NCBI GenBank assembly: GCA_003116975.1
Contig: BGKB01000041.1
Span: forward strand, 510,891 to 574,890
Direction: 5' to 3'
DNA: 64,000 nt
DNA from: Aurantiochytrium sp. KH105
Taxonomy: Eukaryota > Sar > Bigyra > Thraustochytrida > Thraustochytriidae
The first letter of the stretch is position 1, and each line of letters begins with the position of its first letter. Shown here piece after piece: positions 30,007-41,420 of this stretch. The translations under genes and the position numbers were made by a program. Under the pieces are notes generated by a model. That model saw only the letters and a program-made list of their open reading frames with translations, had not been told where the DNA came from and searched no databases.

Positions 30007-32117
30007 TCCGCTCGCTCCGCTCGCTCGCTCTTCGCGCGTTGGGGTTCTGTGCTCGACGTCTCCTCGACCCGGGTCCAGGCGCCGCGATTATCGAAGGGGG
30101 TTTGCCGCTCTGCAAGCGCGGATGCGGGAGGGAGGGGGCGATACTGCGCCTCGTTCCTGGCCGTGCGTGCGTCCCGAGCGAGCCGAGTCGGGTCGCGTCG
30201 AGTCGGGTCGGGTCGGGTCGCGCCGAGTCGAGTCGAGCGTCTGGAGCGTTTGCTGTTAGTAATCAAGGGCGCGCGAGGCCCATCAAAGCCCCGCGCGGGG
30301 CCTGCTTGTGCCCGCCCTGTGACGCGGCGCATTCCGCACTTGCGCGCGGCCATTCCGCACTTGCGCGCGCCGCCCGCAAGTGGAGAATCCGCCCGCCCCC
30401 GGGACCCTCCCTTCCGGCCGCCGCTTCCCGCCGCTTCCCGCCCCTGCCGGCCCGACTTGGCGCCCCGCCCCCGCGCGCAGGCCTCGCCGCAGGCGCGGCG
30501 CCGCGCGGGCGGGCGGGAGCGAGCGCGCGCGCGCGGGGGCGGCCGCGGCGAGGGCGGAAGCGCGGCGGCGGCGCGTCGCGGGCGCGGTGATGCGCCGGGC
30601 GGCGAGCGCACAAAAAGGATTGACAAAAACTGGCAAATTGCGTTGCGGAGGGATCTGGATACCGGGCCCCGAGAGATGAAGGCGTGTACAGGGGCGATAT
30701 GGGTATGGAGAGGGTCTGCGCCGGCGGGAGGTGCGGACCGCCGGGTCGATGAGAGAAGCGCCACCGGGACGCTTTGTCGGGCGAAAGACGGAAGCTCGAG
30801 CGGGGCATCATGAGCAGAATGAAGGGCGACGCTGACGCTCGTGCCGGCGCTGGTGGTGTGGATGGCCGTGGACGGGCGCGCGGGCGATGAGCGGCCCTCG
30901 TCCTGAGCATTCCGCCCGACAGCCTGCCGCAGCCCCGAGCCGAGCCGAGCCGAGCCGAGACATCCCGAGCCGAGCGGGTTTCCCGTGTGTGTGTGACGGT
31001 TGGTTAGAGGTGACCAGGAATCGCGGCAGCAGGAGCAGCACTAGCGGCGGCAGTACCGACGTGGGCGAGGGAGAATCGTCAAAGATTGTAAGATGCGCAT
31101 GATGGTGCTGGCAAAAGGAATCGAGATGATGAGAGACTTACAAGTTGTCGCGTACGACGGACAATGCTGTCGAGATGATCACCGAAAAGGCCGATCACCA
31201 AAAAGGGCGATCGATCGCGAAAAGTAATCAGGAGGTCGTTCTTTATCTGCAACGACTTCCCCCCACTCCCTCCCCTTCCCTTCTCTTCATCCCCAACCCC
31301 CCAAGAAGACTCGATAGTCCACTCTCATTCTCAACCACAAAAGGAACAGGCTATCGTACCGCCTCTTCGACAGATCAAAAGAGGAGGCGCCAACGGCAGC
31401 AGCAAATGCTCACGGCACATTGCTTGCGACAATTGCCCAACATGCGGACAAGTCATGAGCGCCTAAAAGCGTCCGGCGGGTTGCATTGACAACATCTGTG
31501 AAAGAATTGTGACTGCGTTGCAAAAAACATTCTTTGTTTGTTGTTGAGCAACAAGGACACCAGACGTCCAGAGACCCACACGAGCTGTCTCTCTGGCGTC
31601 CTGAAGAGCGATCTGAAAGCTGCCATGGCAAAAACAAACATGAGAGAAGCCGAGACAGCTCGGTGTTCCTACGATCCATCAAATCCGCATCAGCGCTCGT
31701 CCGTTGTTGTATGATCAAATTGAATTTCCGCCTATCATTTTTAAACATCACTGTCTTCTCCCGTAGTAAATGCATAACCTGGTCAGAGAGGTGTTTACTT
31801 GTGTCAAATTCTGCGCGCCATAAGAATGCGCTCCTTGCATAGGTCCTTTGCGGCGGTATTCTTCTCGCGCATAAAATCCAGCAAACTAAACGATGACAAC
31901 TTTAAAAAAAAAAAAAGGATGACGTCACCTGAAAGGGCACACAAGCGAGAAGGCGCGCTTTGAGAGGACTTGTTTTCTATTCAATATTTGTTATCCCTCA
32001 AAGGGGGATCACTTGTTTGCCAATCGGCGGGAAGAAGATCTCGTTCAAGAGTGTGAGGCTGGGACTAGAACAACAGCTGCGAGACGCGCAACTCCGCCGT
32101 ATCAGAGAGTTCCGCCC
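30007..32117. other. GC-rich then AT-richer intergenic spacer (2.1 kb)
   Basis: From 30007 to about 31000 the DNA is very GC-rich, with CGAGTCGGGT (30184-30236) and CGAGC (30935-30959) repeats and three putative promoter motifs. 31000-32117 is more balanced and includes an A12 tract at about 31902-31916. Open frames here are Arg/Pro/Ala rich or short, and none is recognised as protein. Confidence 0.55.
30327..30391 (-). promoter_or_regulatory. Cluster of GCGCAAGTGCGGAATGG-type motifs upstream of the carrier gene
   Basis: Two copies read on the - strand as GCGCGCAAGTGCGGAATG (30327-30347 and 30348-30370), pointing to the carrier start about 320 bp away. A third copy in the opposite sense is at 30374-30391 (CGCAAGTGGAGAATCC). 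The same motif precedes RPL11. Confidence 0.5.
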
Positions 32118-34724
32118 TCATCCGAAAAAGCCGCTACGAAGTTTTGCTTTTGCTGTTTTTGCATTTGACATGATTGGAAAACGCTCACAAGCCCGCTGAG
32201 CTGCCTCCCGAGCCCCCTGATCTCGAAGGACTTTCTTGACGGAAGTATTACGTGCGAGTATCGCAAGGGTTCCGCAGGCGTAGTCATGGACAGCGTCGCT
32301 CCCGGGATGGTTGCGCATGGCCGCGACGATCTCCTTGCCGACCTGGAGCTCTTGCCCGAGGATCTCACAGTTGCGAGCATTGTTGGAAGCGAGATTCCAA
32401 AAAGCAGAGCACGCATACCTCTGCACGCTTTCATTCTCGGGATGTTTGCGCATGGCCGCGACGATCTCCTTGCCGACCTTGAGCTCTTGCCCGAGGATCT
32501 CCCTGTTGCGAGCATTGCTGGAAGCGAGATTCGCAAGGGCTCCGCAGGCGTTTTTCTGGACAGCTTCGCTCTCGGGATGCTTGTGCATGGCCGCGACGAT
32601 CTCCTTGCCGACCTTGAGCTCTTGCCCGAGGATCTCTTTGTTGCGATCATTGATTGCAAGATTCCAAAGAGCTCCGCAGGCATACCTTTGCACGCTTTCA
32701 CTCCCAGGATGCTTGCGCATGGCCGCTACGATGTCCTTGCCAACCTGGAGCTCTTGCCCGAGGGTCTCACAGTTGCGAGCACTGTCATACGCCACAACAA
32801 GAACAAACCCACAAACTGCTGCTTGAAGGCCTTCATGGTCGCAAAACGCTTGAAACATTTCAAGTGCAATACTGCCAAGGTCATGCTCTTGAATGGCTGC
32901 AACACGAAACGAAGTACCCGACTCACCAGTCAGAGCAGAGCGGAGCGCCCACATAGCTTTCGCTAGAATGTCCGGATCCGTGCTGTGCTCCAAGATCCGT
33001 TTTGTGCTCACAATGATGCCGCGAGAGCGAGTCTCTGCGCGCAATACATCACAATCTTTCGCATCATATTCCTGCTCGAGAATATGCCGAAGAGTGTCCA
33101 ATGTACCCGCGAGATTGCCTGTATCCTCGGACAAGTCGCGCACAAGACCTTGCACAAGCTCAATGCTGGCATCTTCAACGCCGTTTCGACCGCCGCGACT
33201 TTGAAAACACACTGATACCGGACCACGAGTGGGTCGCGTCGACCGACGCACATTCGTGCGATCTTCAAACGTCTGGAGAATCTCGGAAGCGCGTGGACGC
33301 TCTTGCGGGTCATGCTCCCAGCACTTTTCTATCAGACGCACGACCCACAGACGAACGTCAACCTCATCAGAAATGATGGGCCGCTCTCCGCTCAACACTC
33401 GAGTCTCTAGATCTGATATCGAGTGTACACTGTGCTCAAATGGCGACTTGCCATGGTAGACTTCCCACATGACTATGCCAAAGGCATAGATGTCCGCGCG
33501 TGTCGTCCATCGCGCAGGCGCCTGCAGAACTTCGGGTGCCATATAAGCTGGTGTGCCCACCGATGAGACCGTGTCGGCGATGCTACTGTTGGCCTCGAGC
33601 TGTGTGGCAAGTCCAAAGTCTGCCAGCTTGACGAGTCCAAGATCACGGCTCAGCAGAACGTTGGCTGGCTTGAGGTCTCGGTGGACGACCAACTTGCCGT
33701 GAAGGTACTCGAGGCCGCGAGCGATACCGCGCAAAACGGCTTCCTTGTCGTCGAGAGCCAGTGCTACCGCCGTGCCGGTCTCGCTCTCGTACAAGAGATC
33801 GTCCAGCGATAGGTCGCACTTGTCCATGACAAGATGAAAACGGTTCTGAATGATGCAGGTTCCAAGCAAACAGACAATGTTGGCGTGTTCGAGTCCATTC
33901 CAGCTCGCGGCTTCACGCATGAGTGCCTGCTGTTCGCGAAACTGCATGCGGCGACCGTTTGGCTTGACGCGCTTGATTGCCATCTCGACTTCGGAACCAT
34001 CGCTTTGTCGAAGTGCGCCGAGGACGACCTGGCCGAACTGGCCTTCACCGAGAACCTGCAAACGGGCCTTAACATAGACTTGATCACTGCGCAAGGAAGC
34101 GGCCTCAAACTCTTCAGCCTGAACGAGACGGAGGGTGAGGCGCTCCAGAGCTTGGCGCTGACGACGTGTGCCGAGCTGGCCGCCGAGAACCGCGCCAATG
34201 TCCATGTCGGGGTTGTTTTGAAGAAGGGAGATGACTTCCTCTGGGTCGTCGTCAAGTAAACCACGTTCTTGCAGCATTTCAAGCACACGAAACAGATCAT
34301 TCCGTGCATCTTCGTCATCGTTGGCTTCTTCAGCAAGAATCACGTCAGCTTGGTCCTGTTGCGTTCCCGAGAGCTGGCGCAGTTGCAGGTCGAGTTGACA
34401 GAGTTGAAGACATGTTTGAAGATGCTGCTCGGCTTCGGTCAATGCTTGATAAAATCCTCTGGCCTGGAAAAGAAGACGAGCTTTTGCAGCAAGGCCGCGA
34501 CGAGCACTGTCGCCAAAGTATGGGTTCAAAAGGTCGCGAAGGTCGCGTAGTTCCGCTTCGAGTTGAGTCACGTTGATGTCCGCCTCTTGCAGCTGCTCGA
34601 GGCCAGAGGCGAACTGCTTGAGGACGGTCTGGAGGTGCGCTGCCTTTCGCTTGCAAGCGGTGGCGTCCTCCAGCATGTGTACGCATATCAGCGCAAGCTC
34701 TACAGCGAAGCCGCACGCCTCCAT
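32118..34724 (-). CDS. TKL protein kinase with N-terminal helical domain and ARM repeats, 868 aa
   Basis: Residues 1-130 are helical and amphipathic (LEQLQEADINVTQLEAELRD; LTEAEQHLQTCLQLCQLDL) with a pattern like the MLKL N-terminal or HeLo-type bundle; this is tentative. The kinase domain is about 222-500: GEGQFGQVVLGAL, MAIKRVK, VVHRDLKPANVLL, LADFGLATQ and GTPAYMAPEVL, all catalytic residues kept, tyrosine-kinase-like class. From about 645 to 845 come four armadillo-type repeats of 43-45 residues that are nearly identical (core ILGQELKVGKEIVAAMRKHP, then YACGALWNLA). The closing basic tail ends KLRSGFFG. A signalling kinase is certain; a role in defence or cell death is only suggested by the N-terminus. 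Single exon. Confidence 0.88.
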   Translation of the reverse strand: MEACGFAVELALICVHMLEDATACKRKAAHLQTVLKQFASGLEQLQEADINVTQLEAELRDLRDLLNPYFGDSARRGLAAKARLLFQARGFYQALTEAEQHLQTCLQLCQLDLQLRQLSGTQQDQADVILAEEANDDEDARNDLFRVLEMLQERGLLDDDPEEVISLLQNNPDMDIGAVLGGQLGTRRQRQALERLTLRLVQAEEFEAASLRSDQVYVKARLQVLGEGQFGQVVLGALRQSDGSEVEMAIKRVKPNGRRMQFREQQALMREAASWNGLEHANIVCLLGTCIIQNRFHLVMDKCDLSLDDLLYESETGTAVALALDDKEAVLRGIARGLEYLHGKLVVHRDLKPANVLLSRDLGLVKLADFGLATQLEANSSIADTVSSVGTPAYMAPEVLQAPARWTTRADIYAFGIVMWEVYHGKSPFEHSVHSISDLETRVLSGERPIISDEVDVRLWVVRLIEKCWEHDPQERPRASEILQTFEDRTNVRRSTRPTRGPVSVCFQSRGGRNGVEDASIELVQGLVRDLSEDTGNLAGTLDTLRHILEQEYDAKDCDVLRAETRSRGIIVSTKRILEHSTDPDILAKAMWALRSALTGESGTSFRVAAIQEHDLGSIALEMFQAFCDHEGLQAAVCGFVLVVAYDSARNCETLGQELQVGKDIVAAMRKHPGSESVQRYACGALWNLAINDRNKEILGQELKVGKEIVAAMHKHPESEAVQKNACGALANLASSNARNREILGQELKVGKEIVAAMRKHPENESVQRYACSAFWNLASNNARNCEILGQELQVGKEIVAAMRNHPGSDAVHDYACGTLAILARNTSVKKVLRDQGAREAAQRACERFPIMSNAKTAKAKLRSGFFG
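32250..32790. repeat. DNA-level tandem repeat, about 132-135 bp, coding ARM units
   Basis: The block GGCCGCGACGATCTCCTTGC recurs at about 32321, 32456 and 32588, with a slightly changed copy at about 32723. Identity is high at the nucleotide level, so the units expanded recently or are being homogenised. Confidence 0.85.
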
Positions 34725-35350
34725 CTCTCCCCGTTTTCTCTGATCCGAATTGGCTTTTGTTGACCTGAGACACGTCTACGATTTCATTCGGGACTGCTCT
34801 TTCATTGAAGTCTGGCTCTTCTTTTTGCCGACACGCGACTCTCAGACAATAGGTTATCATCACTTTCCCGTGGACGATCGGAGAACTGGCGTGGCAGTGG
34901 AGAACAGAAAGATCGGGCTGGACCGCATTCGCGCAACCCTTTTCCCCCTGAAGACAGACTCCATACATTCCCCGCGTTCCCCCGCCCGGTTCCCCTCTTC
35001 CCCAAAACTTCTATAACTTTCATCACTTCTGCCTCCTCTACCTCTCCTGGCCAGGGTTAAACCCTAGTTTTGCGCGGGGGTGGCGTTTCCGGTAGCCAGC
35101 GCTTAGGGGCGGCCTTCGCGGGAACGCGGGGAGCGGCCCAACGAGTGGCGAGCCCGGCGGGGCGGGAGGCGCGAGGTGTGCGCAAGTGGAGAATGGCGCG
35201 CGCAAGTGAAGAATGGCGGCGCGCGGCCTTTGCGCGAAGGAGAGGCCGCGGCGCGGGCGCAAAGGGGCCGCCAAGCAGGGCGCCGCAGGGCCAAACAAAT
35301 CGCATCGCACGGCGCAGACTCGCAGAGACGCGCGACAGCTTGCTGGCACC
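34725..35350. promoter_or_regulatory. Divergent promoter region, TKL-ARM kinase / RPL11
   Basis: A 626-bp region. CGCAAGTGGAGAATGGCG (35181) and CGCAAGTGAAGAATGGCGG (35201) lie about 150 bp upstream of the RPL11 ATG and point toward it. CCAGGGTTAAACCCTAG at 35052-35068 is a short near-palindrome. Confidence 0.5.
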
Positions 35351-36386
35351 ATGGTACGTGCGCGGCGCGGCGCGGGGCGCGGCGCGGGGCGCGGCGCGGG
35401 GCGCGGCGCGGCGCGGGAGCGGACGCGCGGAGAGCTCGCCGCGCTCTCCCGTCGAGAGCTCCGCCCGCTCGGACCGAGCGAGAGCGGGAAATGGGGAAAT
35501 GGCGGCCTCGAGCGAGCGCCGGCGCCGACGAGACGCTTGCGCGAGGTGGAGGCCTGCGACGGGAGGGAGATGAACGGCAAAGCGAGGGAGAACAACGAGA
35601 ATGGCGCGCTGCGGAGATTAATGACAGGTACTCTGTTCTGACGGACTTTTGTTCGGCTGTACTCTTTCCTTTCCGCTCCGTGGCAACCTTTTGGCCTTCA
35701 GTCGATTCTCTTTGATCCTTTCGTTTGCGCTTCTCCTTTGTTGTCGCGGGCTTTTGCGAGCGTGCAGAGACAAGCACCATTGATTGAGAGGGGAAAGATG
35801 ACGAACAGGCAATGACTGACGAAAATCGCTCGCTTGCGAATTGACTTGACTTGACGTATCACAGGCGGAAAACAAGGGCAAGAACAACCCGATGCGGGAG
35901 CTCCGCGTGGAGAAGCTCGTGCTGAACATTTGCGTCGGCGAGAGCGGTGATCGTCTCACCCGCGCCAGCAAGGTTCTCGAGCAGCTCTCTGAGCAGAAGG
36001 TGTGCCAGTCCAAGGCACGATACACTCTTCGCGGCTTCGGTATCCGCCGTAACGAGAAGATCTCTTGCCACGTGACCGTCCGCGGCGACAAGGCCATGGA
36101 GATCTTGGAGCGCGGCCTCAAGGTCAAGGAGTACGAGCTTGAGAAGGTCAACTTTTCCGAGTCGGGCAACTTCGGCTTCGGTATTACTGAGCACATTGAT
36201 CTCGGTCTCAAGTACGATCCTAACACCGGCATCTACGGCATGGACTTTTACGTTGTGATGGGCCGCAAGGGCTGGCGTATCTCCAAGCGCAAGAAGGGCC
36301 GCTCGCGGATTGGCGCCTCGCACAAGGTGACCCGTGGCGAGACCATGGCGTGGTTCCAGAAGAAGTTCGAGGGCATCCTTGTCTAA
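35351..36386 (+). CDS. RPL11: 60S ribosomal protein L11 (uL5), 174 aa, spliced
   Basis: Exons 35351-35353 (ATG only) and 35865-36386. The intron 35354-35864 (511 bp) begins GTACGTG and ends TATCACAG. Joining gives [18 protein letters not shown], the expected uL5 N-terminus. Inside exon 2, [55 protein letters not shown] and [13 protein letters not shown] are all hallmarks of eukaryotic RPL11, which binds 5S rRNA in the large subunit. Length fits the family. An alternative upstream ATG at 35619 (ATGACAG) puts exon 2 out of frame, so ATG-only exon 1 is preferred. Confidence 0.95.
35361..35418. repeat. GCGCGGGGCGCG tandem run in the RPL11 intron
   Basis: Four to five imperfect copies of a 10-12 bp unit (GGCGCGGGGCGC) just inside the 5' end of the RPL11 intron make this stretch nearly pure G+C. 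Confidence 0.8.
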
Positions 36387-39300
36387 TCTTTTTCTAATAC
36401 ACATTCGCCTTTTGCATTGCTTCGTATCTTCTTGTTTTCGTTTTTCTTGTTCGTCTCTTTGTTCATTTATGCAAACCATGATTGAAGTTATCGCGTTCGC
36501 CCTTGGTTGTCTTTTCTTAACGAAAGGTTTTGGCAATATGCAAGCGGGACGCTGGACAGAAGATACCAGTGCCTGCGAGATGTCTCGCGAGGTTTCTCAT
36601 TGCAATGCATGACGAAAATTTAGGCCTAACGAGACAGTGACAAAGAAAAGATAAGACTGTCGCGCATGATTGACAACAGTCAGAAGTTTTCTTGGTTGAC
36701 GTGGGCTAACGCAAATCAAAGAAAACGCAAAGCAAAGCCAACCCAACCCAAGTCAAGAAAAGTCTTTTCCCAGCAGATTTTGTGAGTACCTGCAGCTACG
36801 GCTCAGAGCGTTTTTTGTGCTGGAATGCTGCTTCGTATCTATTCTTGTGTAATTTTTACGGAGATCGGCGCCTACCTTTTTTGCGCGCTGTCGTTTCTTG
36901 GAATGTCATGGGTATAGAAAGGTGTTTTCCAGAAAGATGTCCTGTCTCTTCTCGGTTCGTAGAATGCTGCAAAAGAAAATAGAGGATTCGCTGTGTCGCA
37001 AAATTGCCCAGTAAGAAGAAATGGCAGAGATATTGCCTAGTCTACTTTGCACACCTTTTCATTTTGCTCGAAAAAGGACAGGGATGGCCAGAAGAAGAAG
37101 AAGAAGAAGAAGAAGAAGCATTGTCGTAAATCGCAAACATGCCGAGATGAGCCTCTCTGGCGCCCTTGCTCACAGTGCGCCAAATTACCCGGAAGACATA
37201 CAGCGAGATATGACGCAGCCTCGCACAGAGCGGGCAAGTCAAGAAGCCAAGGATTCATGGTGGGCAGGCACCAAGCGACGGCGAGTTCGTGGACACATCG
37301 TTGCAATGTCGCTTCGGAGTTGGCTGCTGCAGGATCGCTACGCACCTTCTACAGTCAAGTCCACTTGTAACTGTTGCTCACAGCTCCTCGGGCAAGAAGC
37401 AGCAGCCGCAGACGCTGACGACAAAGATTTTTTTGCTGCAAGATAAACGAGCGTCATCAATAAAACAAAGTAATGTATCTTCCATGGCTCAAGTGATGCA
37501 CAGAAGTCCTCTGCGTCAAGGCCTTCGCATCCACAGAAGAAGAACTAGACACCGACCCACAAGTTCAAGAATCGATCCATTGCCCATCACTTTGCAGCCA
37601 CAGCTGCAGCTGCTGCTGCTGCTGCTGCTCGCGTTCGGCAACGGCATCGGACAAAATATAAAATCCGGTACGAGCCAGCCAACCAGCCAGCCCCGACCAG
37701 CCCAGCCATCCATCGCCAGCCCCTGCCACTTTGCACCTCTTCCGTTCGTTGCAAGCGGCACCACCTTACTACACAACCCGATGTCAACGTTCGACTGCTC
37801 CATTCTATTTTCTTCTGACCGGAGCCTGCAAGTTTCTGTGGTGTTAGTTAAAAGGTAGAAAGCACTGCACTGCGGCCTCTGTCGGAAGAAGAAAACCCTC
37901 GGCAATCTTTCGCTTTCCTCAGGCGTGTCTGCACTGCGTCTGCACACCGCCGCGTCTGTCCTCGCAGTCGCAGTCGCTGTAGCTGTCGCTGTCGCTCTCA
38001 CCTGTAGCAGCAGCACGTTCGCGTCGTGCTGCGCAGCATCGCGGGCTACCTTTCAGTGTTCGGAGGCGAAAATCACCGCCGCCACTGTCGCTCTTCTTCA
38101 AGTTGTAGTTGCCGTTTGGTGCCCTCGCGCGGTGGCGGCTGCCCCCAGCACGGCCGAGCTGTGCACGCCCGCGCTTCTGTGCCAACCAACCAGAAAAACC
38201 TCTTCCAAAGGAGATGGAAAGTCCACGTATGCCGCGTGCCCTCATTTCTCGCGTCCGTGCTGCACCGTTGTTGCTTCTCCGAGCACGTTCGAGCTGTGCA
38301 CGGGCATGGCGAAGTCACAGTCCATTCGAGTGGTTATCAGCGACGCCGCGCTTCGCATCTTGTGGATGGTGGCAGTGGGGGCATGGCATCGACAGCAGCA
38401 ACCTCCTCCTCGGTCGAGCGCAGTGCGGCGTCGTCTTTGTCCGGCCAAGACGAGACGAAACGTCGCGAGACGATTCACGACGGGAGGGGTTCAAGTTCGT
38501 CAACTCCATGTTGTGCACGCAATACATGACAGCGGCCATTACAGCTGCTGTAGTTGCTGCAGCCGCAGCCGCTGCCGCAGACGTTTTGGCCGCAGACGCT
38601 GACGGTGACGCCTACCACTGCAGCTGCAGCCGCCGGCAGCGGCCTTTAAAAAATAAATAAAACTTATGGTACGCGCGCGGCTGTGGCTTGCTTCGCGCTG
38701 TTCGTTACACGAGCCATGGGAGGTGTGGCCCCTAGCTCACCGAGCGCACCTAGCTCACCGTGCGCCCCAAAATGTCCGTTGCACACGAGTCGGGAGCAAC
38801 TGGGTGGCTGTGCGCGGCGCCGCCTGCCGGACCTCGCCAAGCCTGGCCTCGCTTGGACCAGGCCGAGGTGGGGCTGGCCGGCGGCCTGGGACCACCCGTG
38901 GCGGCCGTACCGCGCGTGACTGCCGCCGAGGACGGGCGCATTCGTCTGTATCCACTGTCAGCTGCAGCTGCTGCTGCAGTCAGCCTGTCGTGACAGGCTG
39001 GATGGCTGGCGCGCCAACGGCGGCAGCGGCGGGAGCCACCTATTTTTATGGTTGGTCACGAAAGCAAGCTTCGTCGTTGCAACAGCCGCTGCTGCCAACT
39101 TCGAGCCGCAGCCGCTGCCGCTGGAGCTGGCTGGCAGTAGAAGAAGCCTTCCGGGAGAGAGGAGAGCCTCGGCGGAGACTTCGGTGGCTGTGCTATAGCC
39201 ACTGCAGACAGTAAGTACGGACGCGACACTCGCTCGGCCTTACCTGTCCCGGAAATGGTTGGCTCGCTCAAAACTTTGGTTTCCCGCTCCGCCATCTATG

Positions 39301-40412
39301 CGTGTCCTCCTCGTACACGCTCATACGTACGCACGCGCGACCTGCCAGGCTGCGTGCGTCCGTAATAACGAGGCAGAGGCGTGCCGTGCCACAGCCAGTG
39401 CAGCCAGCAGCAGTGCAGCCAGCTACGCCTGCACAGCCACAGCTTCTTTTCCTCCTCACGCCTCACTGCAGGTCAGGTCCGCCAGCAGACATTCTTGTTT
39501 GTTTGTTTGTTTGTTTGTTTGAAAAAAAAAAAGTCTACGATGGATGGCCACGGCGGATAGACGAACGAGCATCGACCATGCCCGTTTTCCGAAGATTGAT
39601 CCCCGGACCGTCCGCACCACCCATCGTCGGTCCACCCATCCATGGCCAGGCGATCCCTCCTCGACGGTGATCGTACCATTTTAGGCTACAATAAATTGAG
39701 CCATCGCCATGGCCGTCCCGTCCCGGCCGACCGTGAGCCTACTGCTTCTACTTTCCACCCCGCTCCCCCTCCTTCCTCACGCGCGAGGAGGAGGAGAAGC
39801 ACGTCTTCGACCGGTGGCATCTTCAGGCCCAAGCTCCTCCTGGGCCTGGAAGAGCAAAGCCCTCGCCGCCAGCAATGCAGGCAACTGCCACCGGTGGCGG
39901 CAGCGGCGGCCACCGGCCGTGCTCACCGTGAGCCGAGTGGCTTCGCGCTGGCCGTGGGGACGGGGCCGGAAGTTCCAAGGGCACAGTGACCATCGATTCC
40001 ACCATCCCCGCTCCGCGCGCGATCATCCTGCCGACGGCGGCCAGCTGCAGCGGATGATCTTCGCCCTTCCCCGCGCCGGCTCCGCTCCGCTCCCGCGCAG
40101 CCTCGGATGTACGACGTTCTCTATGCAGCAGCAGCAGGCCGTCGTCAGCTGCAGCTGCAGCAGCTGGTTTCTTCTGTGCCAGCCACGAGTTGCCTGCCGG
40201 CCCCCTCCCGCGGGGCGGAGTGCAGAGAAGGGGCTCCGTCGAGCCGCCGCCGCATGGCATCTGACGTGCGTGGCTGCTTCACGTGACGCACGCATGCTAC
40301 AGCTGGCTGATGCACCCGAGCGAGCGGGCGAGCGAGCGACGGCGCCTTGGAGCGCTGCGACGGTGCGGCCGCCATGTGGATGTGCGTCCAATGCGCGCTG
40401 TTGTCTCAAAGA

Positions 40413-40467
40413 ACCAATCAATCAATCAATCAATCAATCAACCATGGCAATCAATCAATCAATCAAT
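40413..40467. repeat. (CAAT)n microsatellite
   Basis: Two runs of CAAT/ATCA tetranucleotides are interrupted by CCATGG. Confidence 0.9.
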
Positions 40468-41255
40468 TTCCGCGCTCTCGCCTCGCGCGGCCTCTCCACT
40501 TTTGTTCATTTGCTTCTTTCTTTCTTTTCTTTCTTTCTTTTTTCTCAGTCCTTCCCTCTGCTGCTTCCGCCTATACCAACCAATCACTTTTCTTTCTTTT
40601 CCTTTCCTTTTCTTTTTCTTTTCCTGGGCAGAGCCAGCTGCAGCAGCAGGAGCTGCAGCTTGCGACCCCGTCCAACTTCGCTCCCTCCTTCGCTTCCTCC
40701 ATCGCTTCGCTTCGGTCGCCAATCCACTGCAATCCATTCCAGCCGCAGCCGGCCGGCTATCACGGCAGTTTTCTCGAGGCCGTGACTCGCGCCAGGACTC
40801 CTGAGCGATTTCTGAAGTGCTGAGGTGAAAGAGTGCAAGAACTTATAACATTAGTGCCAGCCTATACTTGGTTGGTTGGCTGGCTGTCAGTGGGGCGGTT
40901 TGCAAAAGCCGACTCGTCCAAGTCTCGGCAGTGTTTCTACTTACTACTACTGTTAGTCTAGCTCACTTCTTTCTCTCCTTCTTTCTGCTTGATGCGGGCG
41001 GTGGCTGGCTCATGACTGGCCTGCACCCGCTGCCTGGCCTCGCTCGCCCTGGCTCAAGAATTCGTCTGGTTGGCTGGCTGAGCTGAGCTGAATGGCTGGA
41101 GAGAGAGAGAGAGCGAGGGAGGTGGCCAGCAGCGGGTCTTGAGAAGGTAAACGTGGAGCTGGCGAGTGCAGCGAGTTTTCTCGACTCGTCTTGTCTTTTT
41201 CCCGCTGCCGCGCGCGCCTGCGATAGCGACCACCGACGGACGACCAGTGGCTTTG

Positions 41256-41420
41256 CTTGTTTCTTTCTTTCTTTCTTTCCTTCCGTCGCCGCCTTCCTTC
41301 CTCTTTCCTACGTTGCGTATTCCCACTTACGCACAGACAGGAAGAAAGAAAGAAAGAAGGAAAGAAAGAAGGAAAGAAAAGAAAAGAAAAGAAAAGAAAA
41401 AACAACAGAAGAAAGAAAGA
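41256..41420. repeat. Opposed polypyrimidine / polypurine tracts
   Basis: A TTTC-rich tract (41256-41284) and a GAAA-rich tract (41340-41420) lie in inverted orientation about 60 bp apart, able to form an imperfect hairpin or triplex-type structure. Confidence 0.75.

Noticed and set aside
28909..30813. 634-aa frame on + antisense to the carrier gene
   Set aside because: Mirror frame of a clear SLC25 gene; no protein similarity recognised.
35052..35068. CCAGGGTTAAACCCTAG as a telomere remnant or element end
   Set aside because: Only one near-palindromic unit; no telomeric array, and no partner inverted end found nearby.
35619..35625. Alternative RPL11 start ATGACAG before GTACTC
   Set aside because: Splicing from there to 35865 puts the ribosomal protein out of frame.
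39709..40785. 358-aa frame on +
   Set aside because: Runs through CAGCTGCAG, CAAT and CTTT repeats; low complexity, no domain.
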